Source: JAPUDQ01 sp964532145
GTDB taxonomy: Bacteria > Patescibacteriota > Saccharimonadia > Saccharimonadales > Saccharimonadaceae
Length of the DNA stretch: 8,223 bases
NCBI GenBank assembly: GCA_964532145.1
Contig: CAZHGM010000036.1
Coordinates: forward strand, 1-8,223
Direction of reading: 5' to 3'
The notes below the pieces were generated by a model. That model saw only the letters and a program-made list of their open reading frames with translations, ran no database searches and had not been told where the DNA came from. The position numbers and the translations under genes are program-made. Shown piece by piece: positions 1 to 5,919 of the stretch. Numbering within the stretch: position 1 is the stretch's first letter; every line of letters begins with the position of its first letter.

Positions 1-237
1 AGCACCAATCCCTGACAGGATTGCCGCACACGCTGCACCTATGCCATACGAGACATGAAATGTTTTGTATTTCCACGCGCCAAACATAATCATCAGTATA
101 GAATTGAACACACGAAGCGCAAGGATAAGAAAAATCAGGCGCCGATGCCTGCCAATCTTACTGAGAAAATACCTATGCCATAGCCTTTTATCAATTAACG
201 CTGGTATGATTACTATTGATATGTCCGAAATCACCAT
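1..237 (-). CDS. Partial membrane protein, 5' end only
   Basis: The minus strand is open from an ATG at 237 to the window edge, giving 79 codons of an unfinished protein. The start has a good Shine-Dalgarno, GGAG, nine bases upstream. The product begins MVISDISIVIIPALIDKR, has a basic stretch (about residues 18-34, rich in R, K and H), and then two hydrophobic segments (about 35-55 and 63-79), so it looks like a polytopic membrane protein. The plus-strand reading of bases 65-205 is arginine-rich and looks like its antisense shadow. The start lies inside the beginning of the plus-strand gene at 221, so the two genes overlap head-to-head by about 17 bases unless one start is wrong. I do not recognise the family. 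The open frame also continues upstream of 237 to a TGA at 298-300, so an earlier non-ATG start is possible. Confidence 0.45.
   Translation of the reverse strand, partial: MVISDISIVIIPALIDKRLWHRYFLSKIGRHRRLIFLILALRVFNSILMIMFGAWKYKTFHVSYGIGAACAAILSGIGA
203..210 (+). promoter_or_regulatory. Possible extended -10 promoter for the 221-979 gene
   Basis: TGG followed by TATGAT has the form of an extended -10 element. It would place the transcription start near 217-218, only a few bases before the ATG at 221. No convincing -35 hexamer is visible. If it is used, the ATG at 206 lies inside the promoter and cannot be the start codon. Confidence 0.25.
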
Positions 238-979
238 AAATATTTTCTCCGCTATAGCTGTCAGTGCAATTATCACCGTGATGGCCAATGTCCACAGTCA
301 AAAACTTAAAGCAATCTTGTACACGCTGCCATTTCCCATAACGATTGCACTCATCAGCTCAAATAGCATAGCTACAAGCTTGAGTATTGTTGGCTTAATA
401 CTTACGGGCGGCTTCTTATGGGGTTGTTATTTCTTGCATTTTAAAATGAGAATGAATGTACTGCTTGCTGATATATTACTTGCAGTTTTCTACATTCTTG
501 CTGCATATATTCTTACGCGGTTAGTTGATATATCATTTTGGACGATATTTATTCTATTCGGGTTATGTTGGTTGGTACTTATGGCACTATTTAAAAGAGT
601 TACCTTCCGCTATCGCTCACAAAACCCGTCTAAACTCAACCCATTTCTTAAGGCTGTTTTTGTTTTTATTATCGCGTTTGCATTGTTCTCGGCTCATCAC
701 TACCTCGCTGCATTCGTTGTAACGTTTCCGTATAATGGCGTATTCGCCGTATACGAGAATAGAGCCGGATTATTGCCGCAAGCTGCATTATTTACTAGAA
801 ACTCTCTAGCATTGGCGGCATACTTTTTGGCGAATTACCTTCTAGGCACACACTACTCGGCACCAGTAAGATACGCGGCGAGCTGGTTAGGGTTCGGAGT
901 TGTACTAGTATTAGTACATAGGCTCATAAAAATACACGTCAAAGATACGAGACCTCCCATAGAACGATATTCAAGCTAA
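221..979 (+). CDS. Multi-pass membrane protein, possibly internally duplicated
   Basis: This encodes about 252 residues when started at 221. The frame is open from 65, but the segment before 206 is arginine-rich, not membrane-like, and antisense to the left-edge gene. ATG codons at 206 and 221 are both possible; neither has a clear Shine-Dalgarno, and an extended -10 box at 203-210 favours 221. The protein is almost entirely hydrophobic, with about seven or eight membrane segments and a basic cytosolic-looking patch (FKRVTFRYRSQNPSKLNP) in the middle. The halves before and after this patch look alike: each has a hydrophobic helix followed by a proline-centred stretch (YTLPFPITIAL in the first half, VVTFPYNGVFAVYENR in the second), then two more helices, which suggests an ancient duplication. 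I cannot name the family. A transport or envelope role is only a guess. The gene ends just before a strong bidirectional terminator. Confidence 0.7.
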   Translation: MSEITINIFSAIAVSAIITVMANVHSQKLKAILYTLPFPITIALISSNSIATSLSIVGLILTGGFLWGCYFLHFKMRMNVLLADILLAVFYILAAYILTRLVDISFWTIFILFGLCWLVLMALFKRVTFRYRSQNPSKLNPFLKAVFVFIIAFALFSAHHYLAAFVVTFPYNGVFAVYENRAGLLPQAALFTRNSLALAAYFLANYLLGTHYSAPVRYAASWLGFGVVLVLVHRLIKIHVKDTRPPIERYSS

Positions 980-983
980 TAAA

Positions 984-1034
984 ACCCTCCATAAAAATAA
1001 CCCCACGGAAAGTGGGGTTATTTTTATGGAGGGT
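984..1034. terminator. Bidirectional intrinsic terminator shared with tRNA-Lys
   Basis: Two perfectly complementary 23-base arms (984-1006 and 1012-1034) flank a five-base loop, GGAAA on the plus strand. The core is a GC-rich CCCCAC/GTGGGG stem flanked by an A-rich run on one side and ATTTTTAT on the other, so it can stop transcription from both the plus-strand membrane-protein gene and the minus-strand tRNA gene. The outer part of the right arm lies inside the tRNA, covering its CCA, base 73 and four acceptor-stem bases. Confidence 0.88.
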
Positions 1035-1103
1035 CCGATGGGGCTTGAACCCATGACACCCTGCTTAAAAGGCAGGTGCTCTAACCAGCTGAGCTACGGA
1101 CCC
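1027..1103 (-). tRNA. tRNA-Lys(UUU), CCA encoded
   Basis: The minus strand folds into a complete 77-base cloverleaf. The acceptor stem is GGGTCCG/CGGACCC (7 bp). The D-arm is GCTC-AGCTGGTTA-GAGC. The anticodon stem is CCTGC/GCAGG with loop CTTTTAA, giving anticodon UUU (lysine). The variable loop has five bases (GTGTC), and the T-arm is ATGGG-TTCAAGC-CCCAT. The terminal CCA is encoded. Base 73, the discriminator, reads T (U in RNA), whereas bacterial tRNA-Lys normally has A there. The gene is followed at once by an intrinsic terminator. It is preceded by an unusually long region that contains a strong promoter and pieces of the same tRNA. Confidence 0.96.
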
Positions 1104-1141
1104 GAATTGTGAACAGTAACCTCTATGATGATCTGTAGCCT

Positions 1142-1157
1142 GAGCTGCTTAGAGCAC
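1142..1157 (+). repeat. Diverged inverted copy of the tRNA-Lys D-arm
   Basis: Plus-strand GAGCTGCTTAGAGCAC matches the tRNA-Lys D-arm sense sequence CAGCTGGTTAGAGCAC at 14 of 16 positions, but in the opposite orientation to the tRNA gene. Weaker similarity extends upstream (GTAGC at 1132-1136). No complete cloverleaf can be built around it on either strand. Confidence 0.55.
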
Positions 1158-1204
1158 GGTGCTTACATATTGATTTGTACAAGGGGCTATCGCCGCCTGG
1201 TACG

Positions 1205-1221
1205 AGCTGAGCTACGGACCC
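1205..1221 (-). repeat. Exact 17-bp duplicate of the tRNA-Lys 5' end
   Basis: GGGTCCGTAGCTCAGCT, the first 17 bases of the tRNA (1103-1087), recurs without mismatch and in the same orientation at 1221-1205, 118 bases upstream. Similarity stops sharply on both sides, and no matching anticodon arm or T-arm follows, so this is a tRNA fragment rather than a second gene. Confidence 0.85.
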
Positions 1222-1365
1222 TTGTCATAAGCTGACATTTTAACTTGTGACAAGGTAAACCTCATCACTTCGTCTTACTGTCACTTGTTCCTCTCAAACA
1301 AAAATTGACAATTTTGTTTGTCTTTAGTCACAGCTTCACAAATAACCTATGTGACTAACCGCCAT

Positions 1366-1395
1366 AATATAGCATTTTATCTCTGTTAATGTCAA
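1366..1395 (-). promoter_or_regulatory. Strong promoter reading toward tRNA-Lys
   Basis: A perfect -35 TTGACA (1395-1390) and a -10 TATATT (1371-1366) are separated by 18 bases, with TGC directly before the -10 (extended -10). The predicted transcription start is near 1359. The -35 overlaps the TGA stop of the 167-residue membrane-protein gene, so the promoter is embedded in that gene's 3' end. Confidence 0.7.
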
Positions 1396-1895
1396 TGTTT
1401 TGGTTTATGATGGCGCGCAACCGCTCCGTGCACCATAAATGTATCCAGCAGCGCTAGCACTAATGCAATAACCACAATGACATTTTGCCACTGTGAAATA
1501 ACCACAAGAGCGTTACGAATTACCTGATCATCCGCAGGCAATGCAGTTGTTAGCGGACCGAGTAAGAAAAACGTTCCAAGTAGCGCAAAACCAAGCGCAC
1601 CGATAAACGCAGATTTCTTAGAACGATAGACAGGACCACCCATCAGGAGCAACAATGGAGGCAACAAAATAATCAGAACCGTCGCCGCACTCCCAGGACT
1701 TAGCGGCGCAACAGGAATACTTTGTTGCTCAAAAAACTGTCCGACATAACGTGATGCGCTTTGCGCGAGTACAACGCCAGCCGCCAAAGCTAAACCAAGC
1801 ACTCCAAACCGCCGTCTTGTCATGAATGCCAATCCATACAACGCGCACAAAATAACTAGAATTATCACAAGCGTCATACTCACATTATCCCACAT
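1392..1895 (-). CDS. Small multi-pass membrane protein, unknown family
   Basis: This encodes 167 residues with four or five membrane segments at about residues 7-25, 30-45, 69-88, 94-116 and 134-152. The short connecting loops carry basic residues (TRRRF at 26-30, YRSKK at 90-94), and the tail is basic and histidine-rich (RHHKPKH). The size and layout loosely recall small CvpA-like envelope proteins, but I see no diagnostic motif and would not assign it. The start at 1895 has no clear ribosome-binding site; an ATG at 1877 (MTLVIILV) is an alternative. The gene follows rimK after 76 bases, with a 25-bp palindrome ending five bases before the start codon, so separate transcription or translational control is possible. 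Its stop codon overlaps the -35 of the tRNA-Lys promoter. Confidence 0.8.
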   Translation of the reverse strand: MWDNVSMTLVIILVILCALYGLAFMTRRRFGVLGLALAAGVVLAQSASRYVGQFFEQQSIPVAPLSPGSAATVLIILLPPLLLLMGGPVYRSKKSAFIGALGFALLGTFFLLGPLTTALPADDQVIRNALVVISQWQNVIVVIALVLALLDTFMVHGAVARHHKPKH

Positions 1896-1900
1896 CTTAC

Positions 1901-1925
1901 GTGCACTAGGACAGTCCTAGTGCAC
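1901..1925. promoter_or_regulatory. 25-bp palindrome before the 167-residue gene
   Basis: Two perfect 12-base arms (GTGCACTAGGAC and its complement) surround one central base. As DNA this is a textbook dyad operator; as RNA it would form an 11-bp stem with a three-base loop. No run of T follows it on the minus strand (GTAAGATG comes next), so it does not look like an intrinsic terminator for rimK. A weak extended -10 (TGC then TAATAA, 1940-1932) would start transcription right at its upstream edge, making it either an operator at +1 or a 5'-end hairpin of the mRNA. Confidence 0.6.
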
Positions 1926-1957
1926 TTGGACTTATTAGCAGATGAGGGACACGAGAA

Positions 1958-1976
1958 GATGTTAGGTGATGTTAGG
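1958..1976. repeat. Short tandem 9-bp repeat across the rimK stop
   Basis: GATGTTAGG occurs twice, separated by one T, spanning the rimK stop codon (1972-1974). It is short enough to be chance or a small slippage duplication of the gene end. Confidence 0.4.
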
Positions 1977-2883
1977 CGCCGACTTTGTCTTTTTTGTGAC
2001 GACGGCGCGCATTCATCTCAATGTACTCAACAATTGGCGTAGCGACATCGCGGTTAGTCACTTTCTCGATGCCAAACCCGGGCGAAGAATTCACCTCCAG
2101 CACCAGCGGACCTCGTTCACTCCGCATCAAATCAACACCGCACATATTGAGACCCATCGATTTCGCTGCTTTGATCGCCGTTTTGCGTTCTTCATCAGTT
2201 AGTTTTATCACTTCGCCTTCACCCCCCTGATGCAAATTGGAACGAAAATCATCATCAAGGCTTTGGCGTTTCATGCTTGCGATAACTTTACCGCCCACGA
2301 CAAATGCGCGTATATCCATGCCGGCTGACTCTTTCACGAACTCCTGTAATAATATATTTGTTCCATCCTGATCCATGACATAAAATGCTTGCAACACTGA
2401 TTTGGCAGCTTTTTTTGTTTCTGCCAGTACTACACCATTGCCATGTGTGCCTCGAGCCAGCTTGATAATAACCGGCGCTCCGCCAAGATGCTCGATCAAA
2501 TCATCACTATCAGCTGCCCCGCGTGACACGACCGTCTTAGGGATGCCAACTCCAGCACGGGCAAGCAGCTGCATGCTGCGAAGTTTATCGCGTGAACGAA
2601 CAATTGCAATTGAACTGGTTATCGTATAGACGCCTTGCATCTCAAACTGCCGCACAATCATAGCGCCGTATTTCGTCATGCTGTTGGCGATGCGCGGAAT
2701 AATTGCGTCATAGCCGACAAGTGGCTCACCCTTGTACCAAACCATCGGTTGGGATTTTTCGATGCTCGCGTAACAATCACGATATTTAATAATATCAACC
2801 TCGTGACCGCGCTCTTTAGCAACTTGCTTGAGCCTCTTGGTTGAGTAGTTTCCTGGACCGTTCGATAAAATAGCGATTCTCAT
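1972..2883 (-). CDS. rimK: RimK-type ATP-grasp glutamate ligase
   Basis: In E. coli, RimK adds glutamate residues to the C-terminus of ribosomal protein S6, using ATP, in the cytosol. This 303-residue protein is close to the E. coli length (300) and collinear with it. The N-terminal domain begins MRIAILSNGPGNYSTKRL and carries PRI at 63-65. RDKLRSMQLLARAGV follows at about 98-112. The ATP-binding glycine-rich loop is GGAPVIIKLARGTHGNGVVL (134-153). The family motif RSNLHQGG is at 214-221. The metal-binding residues are D251, E263 and N265, the last two within VLEVNSSPG. All expected catalytic features are present. Its start overlaps the end of the upstream protease gene by four bases (ATGA), so the two are translationally coupled. 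The true substrate here could be S6 or another acceptor, since RimK-like ligases vary; the C-terminus is lysine/arginine-rich (RRRHKKDK). Confidence 0.95.
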   Translation of the reverse strand: MRIAILSNGPGNYSTKRLKQVAKERGHEVDIIKYRDCYASIEKSQPMVWYKGEPLVGYDAIIPRIANSMTKYGAMIVRQFEMQGVYTITSSIAIVRSRDKLRSMQLLARAGVGIPKTVVSRGAADSDDLIEHLGGAPVIIKLARGTHGNGVVLAETKKAAKSVLQAFYVMDQDGTNILLQEFVKESAGMDIRAFVVGGKVIASMKRQSLDDDFRSNLHQGGEGEVIKLTDEERKTAIKAAKSMGLNMCGVDLMRSERGPLVLEVNSSPGFGIEKVTNRDVATPIVEYIEMNARRRHKKDKVGA

Positions 2884-3407
2884 AGGTCAACATCTCCTCT
2901 TTGGTTCTCTGCATGATATTTCTCAAAGAATTTTTTCGGGTTTTTTCTTAGTTCCTTGTTGAGTTGGCTTGACCTGACTTTCAGGTCATCCACTCTGGTA
3001 TAACCACGACTGACGTCAACCAGGAACTTCCTGTTGAGCAATTTGCAGCCGACTAGCACAGGATACGTGTTTTTCGATCGATCAGCAAGCGTAAACGTTG
3101 CACGAATTTTTTTGCCATCAATAATAACCCCCATTGTCACGGTGTAACGCACCTGTGTAGTACCATTGGAGCTTCGAATCAGGCGAACTGTGAAAGATTT
3201 TGCTGTATGTACCTGACCCGTATAGTACTTGGATGACGCATCAAATAATTCGTAGTGCAGTACCCCTGCGTCGTCGATATACAAACTTGACGCCCAGACA
3301 GATGACGAATCAGCCCCGGTATCAATCTTGGCAGGGATGAGCGCCGAACTATCTGATGGAAATGATATTTTGGCAATGCGGCCAATAATCTGCTTGTCCT
3401 GTGTCAT
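2880..3407 (-). CDS. Retropepsin-like 'ATP-dependent zinc protease' family protein
   Basis: This encodes 175 residues of the family annotated as Zn_protease / RimK-LysX C-terminal type (PF05618 by recollection). Members adopt a retropepsin-like fold despite the zinc-protease name. The aspartic-protease-like motif KIDTGADSSSV is at 27-37 with D29 as the likely catalytic residue. A second conserved block, TYPVLVGCKLLNRKFLVDVSR at 114-134, matches the family's usual YPVLIGR...FLVD pattern, except that a cysteine replaces the usual arginine after LVG. In Pseudomonas a comparable protein (RimB) is encoded with RimK and is thought to act in the same S6-modification pathway. The 4-base overlap with rimK supports a shared function here. 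The start at 3407 has AAGGG 11 bases upstream. The C-terminal 30 residues are lysine-rich and extend past the core. Confidence 0.88.
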   Translation of the reverse strand: MTQDKQIIGRIAKISFPSDSSALIPAKIDTGADSSSVWASSLYIDDAGVLHYELFDASSKYYTGQVHTAKSFTVRLIRSSNGTTQVRYTVTMGVIIDGKKIRATFTLADRSKNTYPVLVGCKLLNRKFLVDVSRGYTRVDDLKVRSSQLNKELRKNPKKFFEKYHAENQRGDVDL

Positions 3408-3472
3408 ATATCTATTATCCCTTGTCTTGTGACCGTTAACAACCTGAATTGTACTTGGGTATATGAAATATA

Positions 3473-3501
3473 ATTATAACAATGTTAGTAGTATATGTCA
3501 A
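3473..3501 (-). promoter_or_regulatory. Perfect consensus promoter of the protease-rimK operon
   Basis: TTGACA (3501-3496), 17 bases, then TATAAT (3478-3473) match the sigma-70-type consensus exactly. The predicted start is near 3465, leaving a leader of about 58 bases before the ATG at 3407. The promoter sits in the short gap after the large membrane-protein gene, so the rim operon is transcribed independently of dnaJ. Confidence 0.88.
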
Positions 3502-3513
3502 TGTACTCCCCTG

Positions 3514-5889
3514 TTATTTTTGATTTTTTGTCAGACGCCATATCGCGAGACCGATGAGCGTAAAAGCGGCGAGTGCCAAGAGAACATAGGTGTAACCTTT
3601 GAGCAGCCAGACCAGTGCCAACCCGATACCGACAGCCGCCCACTGCACGACCAGCTTTTTATTTGTCACGTACCCCCCGATCAGCAGTGCTATATGCTCA
3701 GCCAGAAAGAGTAGCTGATACGTATTGGGGTCATTCAATGCAGCCAGACCTGTTGGAATGGATAACATGCCAAGCGCTAGCAACCCGCGGGTTTTTGCCT
3801 CATTTCGCCGACCATCACGAAGGCGCAGCCATGCAGCGAGTGCCAAGCTCGCAGCCCACCAATGCGTGTAGAAAATACTACCAGCTTCAGGATAAGAATG
3901 GGCGACAAGTCGTTGTAGCGAGACCGTACCTATCACGACAGCAAGCTCGCGATACGCTGATTGTGCTGCCAATCGGCCCTCATAGACGAGCAGACCGGCC
4001 ACCACACATCCAGTCAGACATGCAGCAACCAGTGTTTCTTCAATATAAGCTGAAAACAATCCGGCAAGCAGTAATGAAACAATTGTTGATACCAGCATGA
4101 TATCACGACGTTTATGATCATCTGCATCGTAATACCATCGCAGTGCATACCATATTCCGGCAGTGATCCAACCCGTCAAAAGCACGCGCCAATCCGCAGC
4201 GACATTAAAGTAGCTCAAACTATACCACACTCCTGCTGCCAAAAGCATATTAGCAACGACAAGTAACAACGCCTCTGATTCGATAAACGAAGCGACAAAC
4301 ACAACTCCTGCAGCGATCATTGCCATACTTGCTAGCCAGCCAGCCGATTCAGTCATAACTGCCGCCATCAGTGACCCTGTAAGAGCAGTTAAATAAATTA
4401 TTTTTGCAACTTGGATAACCGGCGAAAAGGAGAGCTGCAACAGCCATCGTGCCGCCAACCACACGACAGCAATGAGCATCATGACAAATGCAACGTATTG
4501 ATGCTCATATGGCGTATTCATCACTCCATATATCACCACGTACGGGAATAGGATTACTAGTGTTCCAAGACCCCAGCCATACCATGAACGTTTAAATGAT
4601 AGTAATTGCAGGCTACTGAGGCAGCCGAGGACAACAAGCCCAAAGGCAACACTTTTCCAATCAGGTATCCATACAATTGTCGCAGTCGCGATAGCAAACT
4701 GTGAATATACAATCCAACCATACTCATATGCATCATGTGCATACCGTCGGCTATATACATATGCCAGCAGACCGCTCGCCATCAGAATAGCGGCCAGATC
4801 ACTCGGCGACTGACGCCAGTCGTACGCCCAGATTATACCAAGAGCAATCACCCCGATCCGCCCCAATGTCCAATACAGCCTCCGTGTCGTCGAACTCAGG
4901 CCTAGGGCACCACTGAGATAGTAAAGCGTCGTAACACCAACGATGATTTTGTAGTCATTCATCGTCAGGCGATCCGGTATCAGCAAACTGCCGACGATTG
5001 CGAGCGGCACAGCAAGCTGAGCGTTTTGTTCAAACGGCCTGTGCAGTTCAGTAGGTAGCCAGCCAGGTTTTTTGTATGCCAAGTAGGCAAGCAATGCACT
5101 CGTCAGGATAATCATCACAAAGTACCATACGAATGGCACACTCATGACTGATAGTGAGGACATTGTCAACGAAAATACGAATGCTGATGAGAGATACGCC
5201 AATGTCTGATGCTTGATGGTAATCGTGGCATACATAAACATAATCAGTCCGATAAGCGACGTGATAAACCACGACCAAGCTGCATCAGGCAGGATGTAAT
5301 TGTAAAACGCTAGACCAACAAATGGCACTAGCGCAAGCCCAGTCCCCACGAAGGCAACAGCTGCGGGACGCAGTTTTGGCACCGAGCCATGGAGCCACAT
5401 ACCGACAATGTAAAACCCAAGCGCAATCACCAAGAGTCCGATAAACTTCGATGTAGGATCAAGCGCCGTGCCTATAAATAACACCGCCGCGCCGACGAGC
5501 AAAAAACTGGCAACATATAGCATGGTGTTTGTGTTTTGTTCGGCCTGCTTTTCTTTATGGGCCGGGGCAGAGACGGCTGGTGACTCATTTTGAATATAAC
5601 GCTGTACGATGCCAAGCGCTTCATCCAAACCTGCCACGTATTCATCGTTCTTTGCGACGGTTTTTGCCATCTGAATTTGCCCGGAAATTTCTTCAAGTAG
5701 CGGTTTTGCATCACTCGGTGGCCTAGCCACCGTATCCGATACATTCCCCTCTTTACGAAATAGCAAATAAGCAACTCCAATGAAAAATAGCATCGCAATA
5801 AAAACATTTCCGCGAGCAACGAAAGGCAGGACAAATAGTGATAAAAGAACCAGTAAAAGCACTTTCTTGCCCATAATTACTATCAGCAT
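3514..5889 (-). CDS. Giant polytopic membrane protein (about 28 segments)
   Basis: This encodes 791 residues. Two hydrophobic segments near the N-terminus (about residues 8-24 and 28-44) are followed by a soluble linker at about 47-120 that is mostly charged and polar (DEYVAGLDEALGIVQRYIQ). After it come roughly 26 closely spaced membrane segments to the C-terminus, with hardly any sizeable soluble loop. The layout resembles the very large DUF2339/DUF2157-type bacterial membrane proteins of unknown function; that resemblance is architectural, not a motif match. No enzyme or transporter signature is visible. The start could be ATG 5889 (MLIVIM) or ATG 5874 (MGKK); neither has a Shine-Dalgarno. 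It begins 30 bases after the dnaJ stop, so it is probably co-transcribed with dnaJ and would then share heat-shock control. The tail is basic (RLTKNQK). No terminator is visible after the stop. Confidence 0.88.
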   Translation of the reverse strand: MLIVIMGKKVLLLVLLSLFVLPFVARGNVFIAMLFFIGVAYLLFRKEGNVSDTVARPPSDAKPLLEEISGQIQMAKTVAKNDEYVAGLDEALGIVQRYIQNESPAVSAPAHKEKQAEQNTNTMLYVASFLLVGAAVLFIGTALDPTSKFIGLLVIALGFYIVGMWLHGSVPKLRPAAVAFVGTGLALVPFVGLAFYNYILPDAAWSWFITSLIGLIMFMYATITIKHQTLAYLSSAFVFSLTMSSLSVMSVPFVWYFVMIILTSALLAYLAYKKPGWLPTELHRPFEQNAQLAVPLAIVGSLLIPDRLTMNDYKIIVGVTTLYYLSGALGLSSTTRRLYWTLGRIGVIALGIIWAYDWRQSPSDLAAILMASGLLAYVYSRRYAHDAYEYGWIVYSQFAIATATIVWIPDWKSVAFGLVVLGCLSSLQLLSFKRSWYGWGLGTLVILFPYVVIYGVMNTPYEHQYVAFVMMLIAVVWLAARWLLQLSFSPVIQVAKIIYLTALTGSLMAAVMTESAGWLASMAMIAAGVVFVASFIESEALLLVVANMLLAAGVWYSLSYFNVAADWRVLLTGWITAGIWYALRWYYDADDHKRRDIMLVSTIVSLLLAGLFSAYIEETLVAACLTGCVVAGLLVYEGRLAAQSAYRELAVVIGTVSLQRLVAHSYPEAGSIFYTHWWAASLALAAWLRLRDGRRNEAKTRGLLALGMLSIPTGLAALNDPNTYQLLFLAEHIALLIGGYVTNKKLVVQWAAVGIGLALVWLLKGYTYVLLALAAFTLIGLAIWRLTKNQK

Positions 5890-5919
5890 ATACTGTCGAT
5901 GGATAAAAGCGCAAGCGTA

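Larger units (their letters stand above)
1104..1391 (-). other. Structured leader region upstream of tRNA-Lys
   Basis: No convincing protein gene lies here. Read on the minus strand from the predicted start near 1359, it contains four things. First is a hairpin with 9-bp arms TTAGTCACA/TGTGACTAA (1350-1358 and 1324-1332). Second is an AT-rich imperfect inverted repeat (1295-1320, arms CAAACAAAATTG and CAATTTTTGTTTG). Third is a short open frame (1284-1240) with GTG start after AGAGG, encoding MTVRRSDEVYLVTS. Fourth are the tRNA-derived pieces described separately. The predicted distance from transcription start to the mature tRNA is about 255 bases, far longer than a usual pre-tRNA leader. 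Whether this is a functional leader, a small RNA or debris of a second tRNA gene cannot be decided from the sequence. Confidence 0.5.

Noticed and set aside
65..220. N-terminal extension of the plus-strand membrane protein
   Set aside because: The extra residues are arginine-rich, unlike the rest, and antisense to a membrane-like minus frame with a good ribosome site; starts at 206 or 221 fit better.
298..300. TGA read as glycine (code 25), extending the left-edge minus gene
   Set aside because: The confirmed genes in the window contain many GGN glycines and no in-frame TGA, so the standard code applies.
1133..1222. A second complete tRNA gene on either strand
   Set aside because: Only the first 17 bases and a D-arm-like stretch match; no anticodon stem or T-arm with matching acceptor can be formed.
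1104..1360. T-box riboswitch upstream of tRNA-Lys
   Set aside because: T-boxes precede synthetase or amino-acid genes and have a conserved T-box sequence and terminator; none is seen here, and the downstream gene is the tRNA itself.
3514..5889. Opposite-strand and out-of-frame open frames within the large membrane protein (for example 3615-4100 plus)
   Set aside because: They lie inside a well-supported gene, have shadow-like composition and no recognisable domain or ribosome site.
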